Notes: generated by a model from the letters alone, not told the origin. Numbered from the stretch's first letter, positions 7,007 to 14,559 are shown. The stretch is 64,000 nt of DNA from Methylobacterium gregans (GCF_022179245.1 NZ_BPQM01000026.1:1-64000), one strand, 5' to 3'. Translations and numbers: made by a program.

Positions 7007-8917
7007 CTACTCCGCGGCTTGCAGAACGGGCTCGGCCGCGGCCTTGCGCCGGGTCGTCTTCTTGGCCTTCGGCTTAGCGGCGCCGGGACCATCGTAGTGG
7101 ACGGTGCGTAGCTCGGGCGGCAGCCAGCCGTGCTTCTTGGCCTCGATCGCGGCCAGCCCGGCGATGTCGCCCTTCTTCGGCGAGATGCAGGTGTTCCGGC
7201 CGTGGATCTCCACCAGCGCGGCGATCGCGTGCGCCTTGGTGGCGGCCGTGAAGTACGCCTCGGCGTCGAACTGGCAGGCGAGCTGCTGGCGCATCTCGTC
7301 GGCGTCGATGCTCCCGACGATCGCGTCGATCGCCCGCATGTCGACGCCCTTCGCGCTGGCCGTGTTGCCGCCGCGCGCCGAGACCGAGGCGTCGATCGCC
7401 GCGCCGGCGACGGCCGCGAGCACGTCCAGCCGGTGCGGCGTCGGCATGGCGGACAGCGTCTGGAGGACGTCGCCGAACTTCCCCATGCGGAGGTCTCCGA
7501 TTCGCTCCTCGAGAGGGCCGGCGCCGCGGCCGTTGTGCCGCACGATGCAGGGCGACCCGAGCGTCGTCAGGAACGAGGCGAGGACCACGGACAAGGCCAG
7601 GTCACGATCCGTGGCCAGGCCGGCGGCGATCGCGTTGGACAGCTGCTCGGACAGGCCCTGCGCGAGCGCCGCGCTGATCGGCTTCGGCCCAGCCTCAACC
7701 TCTTCGGCCGCTGCCGAGGTGGCCGCCGGTGCGGCACCCGGCGCGACGACGCCGCGCGTGATGCCCACGTCACCGTCGTAGCCGATATTGATGATGGCGC
7801 CGGCGCGGGACCGCTCCTCCGGCGTGAACGCCCGGGCCTCGACCTCGGACTCGATCGTGCGAGCCCGCTGGTTCAGCCGGGTGTACTCGGCGCCATGGCA
7901 GTCCTGCTCTTCCTGGCGCTCCTGGATGCGCGCCAGCTCGGTCTCCTCCTCCTTTGTGAATTGAAGGTCAGCCGGCTGCAGGCGCTCCCACCGGTAGTGG
8001 TCCTGGGCCAGGTCATCCCTCAGCGAAACCCACGACCAGCCCTCGGCGCGCAGTTGCTCGGCGATCGTCTCGATCTTCTGCTGGACGAGGCGATGCAGGA
8101 TGTCCGGCCGCGTGAGGTCCTGGCGGTCGCTGAACAGGTCAGCCCGCACGGTCCCGCCGGCGGCCGTGTAGGTGTCGAGGCCGACGAACTTCACGAAGCG
8201 GCTGTCCGCCCGCTCGACGTTCTGACTGAACGCAGCCTGGATATGGTAGCTCTGGAGCTGATCCCCCTGCTGCAGCTTCTCGAAGACCTCGCGCTGGTGG
8301 TCCATGTTCCGGGCCAGGGTGAAGGCCTGGGCGGATTCGGCGCGGATCTCTCCGGACCGCCACGCCGCCAGGATCTCCGGAGCGAGGCGACCGAGCGCGA
8401 GGCGCTGACGCACCTCCTTCCGCTCGATGCCGAATCGAGTGGCGATCGCCTCCTCGCCGATCGCGTTAGGGCCGGTGCCGAGCCGGGCGAAGACCTCGAA
8501 CTGGTCGACGGGATGAAGTGGCAGGCGGGCGAGGTTCTCGGCGAGCGAGATCTCGAGCGCCTCGCCGTCCTGCAGGTCGCGCACTACGACGCTGACCCGA
8601 GGATCGGCATCGGCGAGCTTGCCCGCCTCGACGAGCTGGCGCAGCGCCGCGAGCCGGCGGTTGCCCGCCACGACCGTGAAGCTCGCACCGGCGTCAGGCC
8701 GGACCATCAGCGGCTGGATTAGCCCGTGCGCGAGGATGGAGGCCGCGAGCTCGTCGAGGCCCTGGTCGCGGTCCACGACGCGGGCGTTGACGCCGACTGC
8801 GTCGTCCGTGTGCCCGAACTGCAGGCTGGACAGCGGCACCGTGCTGGTACCGGCCTGCGGGAATTTCTGCGGCTTGGCCTTAGCGGCGCGCGTTCCGGTT
8901 CGCTCGGTCATCGTCAC
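7007..8917 (-). CDS. ParB/Spo0J-like protein, 636 aa
   Basis: The N-terminal region carries the ParB/Srx fold signature: a strand ending IQPLMVRP, the box VVAGNRRLAAL, and ENLARLPLHPVDQFEVF. A helix-turn-helix follows at about residues 145-200 (IATRFGIERKEVRQRLALG). The long C-terminal half is not recognised and ends in a Lys-rich tail. It is much longer than chromosomal ParB (about 290 aa). No ParA partner is encoded in the window, so it may act as a DNA-binding CTPase or regulator rather than in partition. A GTGA overlap (GTG 8917) couples it to the gene before. Confidence 0.75.
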   Translation of the reverse strand: MTMTERTGTRAAKAKPQKFPQAGTSTVPLSSLQFGHTDDAVGVNARVVDRDQGLDELAASILAHGLIQPLMVRPDAGASFTVVAGNRRLAALRQLVEAGKLADADPRVSVVVRDLQDGEALEISLAENLARLPLHPVDQFEVFARLGTGPNAIGEEAIATRFGIERKEVRQRLALGRLAPEILAAWRSGEIRAESAQAFTLARNMDHQREVFEKLQQGDQLQSYHIQAAFSQNVERADSRFVKFVGLDTYTAAGGTVRADLFSDRQDLTRPDILHRLVQQKIETIAEQLRAEGWSWVSLRDDLAQDHYRWERLQPADLQFTKEEETELARIQERQEEQDCHGAEYTRLNQRARTIESEVEARAFTPEERSRAGAIINIGYDGDVGITRGVVAPGAAPAATSAAAEEVEAGPKPISAALAQGLSEQLSNAIAAGLATDRDLALSVVLASFLTTLGSPCIVRHNGRGAGPLEERIGDLRMGKFGDVLQTLSAMPTPHRLDVLAAVAGAAIDASVSARGGNTASAKGVDMRAIDAIVGSIDADEMRQQLACQFDAEAYFTAATKAHAIAALVEIHGRNTCISPKKGDIAGLAAIEAKKHGWLPPELRTVHYDGPGAAKPKAKKTTRRKAAAEPVLQAAE

Positions 8918-9126
8918 AGCACCTTCCTGTCAGCGGTCGCGGGACATGCGACCTCGGCCTTGGATGAGATTCCCGGCGGGCGAGCCGGCCGGTTGTCGTT
9001 GGCGTGGCGGCGCGCGGAGGTGCGCCGGAGCTGCTCGTCGAGGATCGGGATCAGGATGATCGCGACCACGATTGAGAGGATGAGGAGCGCCATGGCGACG
9101 CCGATCAGGGTCTCGCGGCCGGTCAT
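8914..9126 (-). CDS. Small single-span membrane protein
   Basis: ATG 9126 overlaps the stop of the preceding gene by four bases (ATGA). The 70-residue product has one strong transmembrane helix (LIGVAMALLILSIVVAIILI) followed by a basic tail. It is a phage early protein of unknown function. Confidence 0.6.
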   Translation of the reverse strand: MTGRETLIGVAMALLILSIVVAIILIPILDEQLRRTSARRHANDNRPARPPGISSKAEVACPATADRKVL

Positions 9127-9599
9127 GCCTCCGTTCCCGCGCCGCTTCGGGCTGGTGCACGGATCCGGCGATGCCGCTGCGCCCACTGGCGGACGTCGTC
9201 GAAGGTGACGCCGCGCAGCGCCTTCCAGGCGGCGCGGCACTGCTCGAGGTCGAAGCGTACGACCTCGCAGGCCTCCGGCTCGATGCTCATCCGGTCGGCC
9301 AGGAACCCGGTCAGGCGGTCAATCGCGAGCGGCTGCAGGTTCTCCTGGCCGCCGGTCGCCTCGTGGATCAGCGGGTAGATCATCCGCTCTGCGAGCAACT
9401 CGCGCGCGTTGCGGGTCTCCAGTCCGGCCGGCGCCGCTGCCGGCACGCCTACGCTCGGCGCGTGGTGAGCCCAGGCAGCCGGACATACTGGGCAGCCCCA
9501 CACGCGGACGTCGGCGATCTCAGGGTCGCGAGGGTCTACGTCGCGACCGTCCACGAGGCGGCATTCTGTGCCGCAGTCGGCGCAGAACACGTCCGTCAC
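9123..9599 (-). CDS. Zinc-finger-containing phage protein
   Basis: The first 80 residues carry FCADCGTEC and WGCPVCPAAWAHH, then PAGLETRNARELLAERM. This CxxC...CxxC...H layout resembles the DUF3268-type zinc-finger domain found in phages, as far as I recall it. The C-terminal part is a helical segment ending in a basic tail. It overlaps both neighbours by four bases. Its role is unknown, possibly binding DNA or a host protein. Confidence 0.6.
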   Translation of the reverse strand: MTDVFCADCGTECRLVDGRDVDPRDPEIADVRVWGCPVCPAAWAHHAPSVGVPAAAPAGLETRNARELLAERMIYPLIHEATGGQENLQPLAIDRLTGFLADRMSIEPEACEVVRFDLEQCRAAWKALRGVTFDDVRQWAQRHRRIRAPARSGAGTEA

Positions 9600-9799
9600 A
9601 CCCGGATCTCCTCGCAGCGGAAGCGCGGGCGGGCGGCGACGGGCAGGCGCTCGGCGCCGTCCTCTTCGCCGTCATCGTTCGCGGGGCGCGAGGGCCAGGC
9701 CGGCGCGGCGGCCGGCCAGCAGTCCGGATCCTCGCAGGCGCACCCGCAGGCGTTGAAGCGTGGCGCGCCGCAGCAGTGAAACGAGCAGGCCAGGCACAT
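9596..9799 (-). CDS. Cysteine-rich small protein, 67 aa
   Basis: Eight cysteines lie within the first 27 residues (MCLACSFHCCGAPRFNACG), which suggests a metal-binding cluster, and an acidic patch follows. Its ATGA overlap with the next gene supports it being real. Its function is unknown. Confidence 0.55.
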   Translation of the reverse strand: MCLACSFHCCGAPRFNACGCACEDPDCWPAAAPAWPSRPANDDGEEDGAERLPVAARPRFRCEEIRV

Positions 9800-9800
9800 C

Positions 9801-10724
9801 TCAGGCGGCCTCGCTGTTCGGCGGGGCGAAGCCCGGGAAGCCGTCGTCGGTGAGTAGGCTGTCGAGTTCGGCCTGAATCGGGACGAGAGCCTCGACCTGC
9901 GCCGGCTTCAGGCGCTGGTGCCAAGCCTCGAACGCCTCCCGCCCGGATCGGGCTTTCATCCTCGCGGCGTTGAGGAGGTCCTGCAGAGTGGCCTTACCCT
10001 TCGGCTTACCCTCGTTACCGCCGCAGGACCAGCGCGCGAGGGCAGCACCGTGCTCCTCTCCAATGCGGTCGCCGTGTCGGAAGATCTCCTGGTGCGCCCC
10101 CTCCATCTTGAAGGACTTCGGGTCGGAAAGGTCGATGTAGCCCTTCCGTTCGGTCTCCAGCCGGAACGAGACCGTGACCTCGAACGGAAACATCTTGTTC
10201 GTGATGGACTTGAAGAGCTTCGTGTTCGGCGGGACGAAGGTCTCCTCGCCTCGGATCGAGAACACGATCGGGATGCGCCGCTGCAGCAGCGAGTAGACCA
10301 TGGCCTTGTGGGCCATCTTTGGCTTGATCCAGGACTGGCCCTTTGTTCGGTCCGCTCCGCCGAGCTTGCTGTGCTCCTCGGCCTGCCAGTCGAGCACGCC
10401 GCCGACGCCGACCCACTCCATGCTGAAGCTGTCGATCACCAGGGCGTCGTAGCCGGCCTTCTCGGCCGCGAGCGCCGCCTCGCCGAATCGCTCGGGCCGG
10501 AACGGCGCCTCCATGATGTTGGCGTCGAAGGCGAAGGCCTCCTTCAGGTGAAGGGTGCGGCCGCCCTCGGTGTCGAGGACGGCGACCTTGCCCTGAGGGC
10601 CGGCGATTCCCCGGGCGAGCCGGAGCGCGGAGAAGGTCTTGCCGCTGTTCGTCCCGCCGGTGAGCGACACGAAGAGTCCGGCCCGCTCAGTGAACGAAGC
10701 GGCAGGGGCGAAGGTGAAGCTCAC
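9801..10724 (-). CDS. RecA-fold AAA ATPase, phage recombination
   Basis: The 307-residue protein has Walker A (GGTNSGKTFSA, about residue 25), an LDTEGGR motif and a Walker B-like strand (YDALVIDSFSMEW). This matches phage nucleotide-binding or Sak4-like ATPases. It starts with GTG 10724, which overlaps the stop of the exonuclease gene and has GGGAG eight bases upstream. Pairing with an exonuclease suggests it loads onto or anneals single-stranded DNA during phage recombination. That role is inferred. Confidence 0.75.
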   Translation of the reverse strand: MSFTFAPAASFTERAGLFVSLTGGTNSGKTFSALRLARGIAGPQGKVAVLDTEGGRTLHLKEAFAFDANIMEAPFRPERFGEAALAAEKAGYDALVIDSFSMEWVGVGGVLDWQAEEHSKLGGADRTKGQSWIKPKMAHKAMVYSLLQRRIPIVFSIRGEETFVPPNTKLFKSITNKMFPFEVTVSFRLETERKGYIDLSDPKSFKMEGAHQEIFRHGDRIGEEHGAALARWSCGGNEGKPKGKATLQDLLNAARMKARSGREAFEAWHQRLKPAQVEALVPIQAELDSLLTDDGFPGFAPPNSEAA

Positions 10725-11695
10725 GCCGCGTTCTCCCAGTCGAGGGGACGGTGCGGGCTGCGCGCGATGTCGTAGGCGACGCCGGCGAGCTGCGGGTCGA
10801 GCTCCTCGCGTTCGCTCCAGCGGCGAGCGGCGTACTCGGGGAAGTCGACGCGCACGATCTGCGCCGGATACCCGGGCCAGTCCTGGGCGCGCAGGCAGCG
10901 GTTCCAGAGGTGGATCGCAGCGTCGACCTTCCGGCTGCCGATGCCCATGCCGACGTTGTCGGCCTCCGCCACGCTGAGCGCGTGCGGGAAAGCGTTCTCG
11001 ACGAAGACCCAGCGGAAGCTGATCCGCCCAGCGAGCCGCGGCAGCAGGGTCTCCAGTACGCGCACGTAGAGCGCGGCCTGGACCTCCATGCCCATGTTCT
11101 CGATGCGGCGGCCGAGGCCCTGCGGCGCGGCCGAGCTGTCGCCGGTCTTGAGGTCCCAGATCACCGCGTGGGTGTCGTGGATCTCGACGCGGTCCATCAT
11201 CACCCGGAGCCACGCCCCGGAGCGGTCCCGGACGACGGCCACCACCTCGGACGGCGCCCCGCCGAAGCCCGCGCATTCGGGGATCGCGGCGAGCCGCTCC
11301 ACGACCTGGTCGGCCATGGCGTCGGCCCGCTCGGCGTCCGGCTTCAGGATCGGGCAGTGGCCCTCAGCGTAGGCCCGGGCCCGCTCCGCCTTGGCGGCGG
11401 CCGTGCGATAGTCGTCGGCGTAGATTACCACGATGTCGGTGCCGCGCCCCAAGATCAGCTTGTGGGCGGCCGTGCCGATCTCCTTGGGGCGGCTCGGGTC
11501 GTCCTGGCGCTCGATCGTGCAGCCGAGGCGCGGGTGCGCGATCCAGGCGTGCTGCGGGCTCTGCTCGACGAGCGTGCGCGCGATCGACGACGACAGGCTC
11601 GGCTCTGGCGCGCAGTCGGCATGGTAGACGCTGGCCGGCATCTGAAAGAGGCCGGGACCGCGCACGAAGCCGGCGAGGTGGGGCGTGATCTTCAT
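10721..11695 (-). CDS. PD-(D/E)XK exonuclease, RecE/YqaJ-like
   Basis: ATG 11695 has GGAG eight bases upstream, which makes it better than the GTG at 11704. The 324-residue product carries EIGTAAHKLILG (the conserved His helix), a strand with AWLRVMMDRVE, and the core VIWDLKTGD (the D-x-K catalytic pair), followed by QAALYVRVLE. This is the pattern of RecE-type 5'-3' exonucleases that resect DNA ends for phage recombination. The downstream ATPase is its likely partner. Confidence 0.8.
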   Translation of the reverse strand: MKITPHLAGFVRGPGLFQMPASVYHADCAPEPSLSSSIARTLVEQSPQHAWIAHPRLGCTIERQDDPSRPKEIGTAAHKLILGRGTDIVVIYADDYRTAAAKAERARAYAEGHCPILKPDAERADAMADQVVERLAAIPECAGFGGAPSEVVAVVRDRSGAWLRVMMDRVEIHDTHAVIWDLKTGDSSAAPQGLGRRIENMGMEVQAALYVRVLETLLPRLAGRISFRWVFVENAFPHALSVAEADNVGMGIGSRKVDAAIHLWNRCLRAQDWPGYPAQIVRVDFPEYAARRWSEREELDPQLAGVAYDIARSPHRPLDWENAA

Positions 11696-11700
11696 GGTGG

Positions 11701-12375
11701 TCACTCCGCAACGATGGCTGAGCGGTCGCGCGAGGCGCCGCGGACCTGGGCGAGATCGTGGATCGCCTGTGCGACCCCGACGCCGAGGACGAGGGCGGCG
11801 GGCACCAGCGCCGCCATGACCCAGGGGCTCGTGACGCCGGCCCAGATCAGGCCCGCGATCGCGAGGAAGAGGGCGCCGAGCCTGATGGCGGGCGGGAAGA
11901 CCTGCGCTGGCGGCTGGGGTGGGGGGCCGCCTTCCGAATCCGGCCGCGGGTCCGGATCGATCCCGGCCCGGTCGTAGGCCTGCTGCGCCTCCTGCAGCGC
12001 GGCGTCGGTGGCGGGCGGAAACGTCATGGCCTTCCCCTCTGCGACTGCGATGCGGTGGGCCGCGAGCAGGGCGCGCTCCTCGGCGGTGCGGGCGACGTGT
12101 GTGGCGCCGTCGAGGGCGTCCGGCGCGAGCTGGAGGAAGCCGGTCAGCGTCTCGAGGTGGTCGGACGGGATCCGCTCGCGCCCGCTCTCCCAAGCCTGGA
12201 CGGTGCGGAGCGAGACCGCGGCGTGAGCGGCGACCTCACGCTGGGCGATCCCGCGCCGGGCACGCGCGGTGCGCAGCGCCGTGCCGACGGCGGCGATCGC
12301 CGGATCGGGCGAGCGCGGGCGGGAAGGGCAGGTCTCGCGCAGGAACGCGGTGTCGGACGTGCGAGCGGGTCTCAC
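11701..12375 (-). CDS. XRE helix-turn-helix protein with membrane anchor
   Basis: The 224-residue product starts at GTG 12375, overlapping the previous stop. An XRE domain lies at about residues 25-85 (RTARARRGIAQREVAAHAAV, then RTVQAWESGRERIPSDHLE). A middle linker is rich in Pro and Asp. Two adjacent hydrophobic segments lie near the C-terminus (IRLGALFLAIAGLIWAGV and VMAALVPAALVLGVGVAQ). A DNA-binding domain attached to the membrane is unusual for an early phage gene. It could be a membrane-tethered regulator or an exclusion protein. Confidence 0.7.
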   Translation of the reverse strand: MRPARTSDTAFLRETCPSRPRSPDPAIAAVGTALRTARARRGIAQREVAAHAAVSLRTVQAWESGRERIPSDHLETLTGFLQLAPDALDGATHVARTAEERALLAAHRIAVAEGKAMTFPPATDAALQEAQQAYDRAGIDPDPRPDSEGGPPPQPPAQVFPPAIRLGALFLAIAGLIWAGVTSPWVMAALVPAALVLGVGVAQAIHDLAQVRGASRDRSAIVAE

Positions 12376-12671
12376 GCGGCCCTCCGGGTGCTGACGGGGG
12401 TGGGGCGGCGAAGGGCGCGCACGGCCCGGATAGCGAGGTCGTAGCCCTCGTCCCGGGCGGCCGCCCGCTCGTCGCGGGGATCGTAGGCGCCACCCTGCGC
12501 GTCGATCGCGCGCTCGGCGGCCTCGAGCGCGGCGTTCCACGTCGCCGCGTCCATGGCCTCGCCGAAGCGGACCTGCGTCGTAGCGGCGATGCTGTTCGGC
12601 ACTGGGACCGGCACCATCTCGTCCAGCGCGATGGCGATGCCGGCGAGGACATGGGAGAGCGGCCGGTTCAT
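12372..12671 (-). CDS. Hypothetical early phage protein, 99 aa
   Basis: The protein is mainly helical (MNRPLSHVLAGIAIALDEMV, then WNAALEAAERAID). It overlaps the preceding gene (ATGA at 12668-12671) and the following gene (GTGA). No domain is recognised. Confidence 0.6.
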   Translation of the reverse strand: MNRPLSHVLAGIAIALDEMVPVPVPNSIAATTQVRFGEAMDAATWNAALEAAERAIDAQGGAYDPRDERAAARDEGYDLAIRAVRALRRPTPVSTRRAA

Positions 12672-12868
12672 CGGACGCGCCCTGCGAGGAGCTGCGCGAT
12701 CTCCTCGGCCTTCGTCGCGAACTCGCGAGCGTAGCGGGCCGCGTGCTCGGGCGAGCCCGCCGCGGCCGGGTTGGTCACCGAGCGTTGGAGTCGGATGAGC
12801 AGCCCGGAAGCCTGCGAGAGCTTGGCGTGCACCGCGGGCTGGGCGGCGCGGGGGAGATGGGCCGCCAT
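12668..12868 (-). CDS. Hypothetical early phage protein, 66 aa
   Basis: This small basic helical protein includes SQASGLLIRLQRSVTNPAAA. ATG 12868 overlaps the stop of the XRE gene (TGATG), so translation is probably coupled. Its function is unknown. Confidence 0.55.
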   Translation of the reverse strand: MAAHLPRAAQPAVHAKLSQASGLLIRLQRSVTNPAAAGSPEHAARYAREFATKAEEIAQLLAGRVR

Positions 12869-13200
12869 CAATGACGCACCTCCGCACCAACGCCGCGGCG
12901 GCGGTCGACGATGCCCTGGACGGCGCCGAGCACGGCGCGCTCGATCTCCGCCGATTCCTCGGTGGTCAGTTCAGGCTCGTCGCCGAAGAACCAGCTGATC
13001 TGCTTCCCGACGAGGTCGGCGATGACCGGCAGCGACGTCGCGCTGAGCCGGTTCGTGCCCTTCTCGTACTTCTGCAGCTGGGCGGCCGAGACGCCGATCG
13101 CGGCGGCAACGGTGCGCTGGGTGAGGCCGGCGGCGCGGCGGGCCTCGGTGAGCCGGGCGCCCATGCGGACGTCGGCATCAGTGGACTTGAGGCCGGCCAT
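12868..13200 (-). CDS. XRE-family regulator, 110 aa
   Basis: From ATG 13200 the protein has a classical helix-turn-helix at about residues 14-70 (RRAAGLTQRTVAAAIGVSAA, then QLQKYEKGTNRLSATSL), followed by an acidic tail with WFFGDEPELTTEES. It is the first sizeable gene of the leftward operon. It may tune early transcription in the way lambda CII- or CIII-position genes do, but its target sites are unknown. Confidence 0.7.
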   Translation of the reverse strand: MAGLKSTDADVRMGARLTEARRAAGLTQRTVAAAIGVSAAQLQKYEKGTNRLSATSLPVIADLVGKQISWFFGDEPELTTEESAEIERAVLGAVQGIVDRRRGVGAEVRH

Positions 13201-13202
13201 GA

Positions 13203-13310
13203 TCAGCGGCCCCAGCCGAAGCGCGCCTGACCGGCACACCAAGGCAAGCCGCCGATGGTCAGCGGGGCGACAAGGGTGAAAGCTTCCAGAAGAGGCATGA
13301 GCGGCTCCAT
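13203..13310 (-). CDS. Tiny ORF, 35 aa, first in leftward operon
   Basis: Starting at ATG 13310 (or 13298), a hydrophobic peptide (MPLLEAFTLVAPLTIGGLPW) ends three bases before the XRE start. ATG 13310 lies about 20 bases after the predicted -10 box. It could be a leader peptide or a small membrane protein. Confidence 0.4.
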   Translation of the reverse strand: MEPLMPLLEAFTLVAPLTIGGLPWCAGQARFGWGR

Positions 13311-13329
13311 CGCAGGTGGCGATGGAGCA

Positions 13330-13358
13330 ATTTAGCCAAATGGCAAAAACGACGTCAA
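13330..13358 (-). promoter_or_regulatory. Leftward early promoter (PL-like)
   Basis: Read leftward, TTGACG (13358-13353), a 17-base spacer and CTAAAT (13335-13330) form a good promoter. One operator overlaps its spacer and -10 box, and another lies just upstream of the -35 box, so repressor binding should block it. It would transcribe all genes from 13310 down to int. Confidence 0.7.
13333..13346. promoter_or_regulatory. Operator, left copy 1
   Basis: TAGCCAAATGGCAA matches the 14-bp palindrome TTGCCATATGGCAA except at three positions. It covers the -10 box and spacer of the leftward promoter. Confidence 0.6.
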
Positions 13359-13365
13359 GAGCTTT

Positions 13366-13379
13366 TTGCCATATGGCAA
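13366..13379. promoter_or_regulatory. Operator, left copy 2 (perfect palindrome)
   Basis: TTGCCATATGGCAA is a perfect 14-bp dyad lying 7 bases upstream of the -35 box of the leftward promoter. An identical copy occurs at 14535-14548. Confidence 0.75.
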
Positions 13380-13393
13380 GATCGGTGTCGTGC

Positions 13394-13636
13394 CTACGCC
13401 GCCGCCGGGACGGTCTCCTCCTGCTTCACGCTGACAAGCGTGGCGACTGGTGTCTCGCACTGGGAGCAGCTGAAGTTCTGCCGCTGCAGCCAGGCGCTCT
13501 CCAGCAGTTCCTCGACGGTGCAGGGAGCATCCTCGAGATCGGGAGACTCGATCGTACGGAGTGTCGTGTGGTGGCAGTTGTGACAGCGCAACCGCATTGT
13601 GAACCGGGCACGTACGGTCGAAACCTCAGCGAACAT
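13394..13636 (-). CDS. Zinc-ribbon protein with SOS box, in immunity region
   Basis: The 80-residue protein has two knuckles, CHNC (about residues 18-21) and CSQC (about 57-60), separated by an acidic helix, giving one four-Cys zinc ribbon. A GGAGGAG ribosome site lies nine bases before ATG 13636. A perfect alphaproteobacterial LexA box (13660-13674) covers its probable promoter. It lies between the repressor gene and the leftward promoter, the position of rex in lambda. It may be an SOS-induced modulator of lysogeny such as an antirepressor, but nothing in the sequence proves that. Confidence 0.7.
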   Translation of the reverse strand: MFAEVSTVRARFTMRLRCHNCHHTTLRTIESPDLEDAPCTVEELLESAWLQRQNFSCSQCETPVATLVSVKQEETVPAAA

Positions 13637-13659
13637 CCAGGCGCTCCTCCGTCTTAGAT

Positions 13660-13674
13660 GTTCCTATAATGTTC
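13660..13674. promoter_or_regulatory. LexA (SOS) box before the zinc-ribbon gene
   Basis: GTTC at 13660-13663 and GTTC at 13671-13674 are separated by exactly seven bases, the alphaproteobacterial LexA site. It is 24 bases upstream of ATG 13636 and overlaps a possible -10 box (CATTAT). A palindrome AGTACGTACT lies at 13677-13686. Confidence 0.7.
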
Positions 13675-13757
13675 TAGTACGTACTCGCCCGTCGAGGGGT
13701 GCGTTGAGGTTGTTATGGCAGCCTGTGGATGACTGGGGATGGCTACCAAATCGCGTG

Positions 13758-14510
13758 CTACGGCTTGGCCTTACCGAGCCGCCGGACCTTCAGGGACACA
13801 TCGCGTACGAGGCCGATTACCGAGAGGGAGTTCCACTGATCGGCAGCCGGATCGTTCACCACCTTGATCGGCTTGTGCGTCTTGTTCGCGGACCGCGGGC
13901 AGAACCACACCTCGTCATCGTGCAGCTCGATCTCCTTCACGGACCACTCCCTGAGATGGCCGCCCTCACGCAACCGCTCGATGACGACGATCAGCCCCTC
14001 CATGAAGGGGAGGCCGGTCTGTTCGAAGTCGACGCACACGACCCGGGCGCCATCCGGTATCGCCGGATCGGCAGCGTTCATGCTGTCGCCTTCCACCAGC
14101 AGTGAAAAGCGCCGCGCTTTCGGAAACTCCTCATCCTCAGGTTCAAACACGTACTCCGGCTCCGCATCCGCGAACTCTACAACCTCGCGGAACACGCCAG
14201 CTGCGGTGCGGCCAATGATCGGCACCGGCAGTAGCCCGCGGCGTGGGCCAGGCTGACGCTGTTCGGATGCGGGGGCTTCATCGCCCGTCAGGTCCTCGAC
14301 ACGACACTCGAGCGCGCGGGCCAGGTTCTGCAGATCGATGAGGCGCGGCTGCCGCTCACCTGTCTCGAATCGCTGGATCTGAGACGTTGATAGCTCGACG
14401 AGGTTCGCCAGCTTCTCAAGGGAGAGCTTGAGCTCCTTCCGACGTCGTTTCAGCTCGGGCATCGCCATACGGCGAAGTTGCTGGGAAGGCCTCGCACGGA
14501 CCAGAGCCAT
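13758..14510 (-). CDS. CI-type repressor with S24 self-cleavage domain
   Basis: From ATG 14510 (AGGG eight bases upstream) the protein has 250 residues. An XRE helix-turn-helix spans about residues 20-75 (LEKLANLVELSTSQIQRFET). A linker and then a LexA/CI peptidase domain follow: probable Ala-Gly cleavage site at 104-105, nucleophile Ser 143 in EGDSMN, and Lys 192 in WSVKEIE. It should repress both early promoters and be inactivated by RecA-stimulated self-cleavage. One operator overlaps its own start codon, which suggests autoregulation. A shorter start at 14468 is possible but lacks a ribosome site. Confidence 0.9.
   Translation of the reverse strand: MALVRARPSQQLRRMAMPELKRRRKELKLSLEKLANLVELSTSQIQRFETGERQPRLIDLQNLARALECRVEDLTGDEAPASEQRQPGPRRGLLPVPIIGRTAAGVFREVVEFADAEPEYVFEPEDEEFPKARRFSLLVEGDSMNAADPAIPDGARVVCVDFEQTGLPFMEGLIVVIERLREGGHLREWSVKEIELHDDEVWFCPRSANKTHKPIKVVNDPAADQWNSLSVIGLVRDVSLKVRRLGKAKP
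14462..14475. promoter_or_regulatory. Possible operator inside repressor gene
   Basis: TCGCCATACGGCGA is a dyad with three differences from the 14-bp operator. It lies within the first codons of the repressor gene and is the weakest member of the set. Confidence 0.4.
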
Positions 14511-14517
14511 TTGGCAA
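14504..14517. promoter_or_regulatory. Operator at repressor start codon
   Basis: GAGCCATTTGGCAA matches the operator at 11 of 14 positions and overlaps ATG 14510 of the repressor gene. Confidence 0.6.
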
Positions 14518-14524
14518 ACCCTGC

Positions 14525-14554
14525 TTGACATTTCTTGCCATATGGCAAAATCAT
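14525..14554 (+). promoter_or_regulatory. Rightward early promoter (PR-like)
   Basis: TTGACA at 14525-14530 is a perfect -35 box. The best -10 box is AATCAT at 14549-14554 (18-base spacer). The perfect operator fills the spacer. Transcription would begin at about 14560-14561, which is the start codon of the Cro-like gene, so that mRNA may be leaderless. Confidence 0.65.
14535..14548. promoter_or_regulatory. Operator in PR spacer (perfect palindrome)
   Basis: TTGCCATATGGCAA is identical to the copy at 13366-13379 and sits between the -35 and -10 boxes of the rightward promoter. Confidence 0.75.
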
Positions 14555-14559
14555 GAGGC

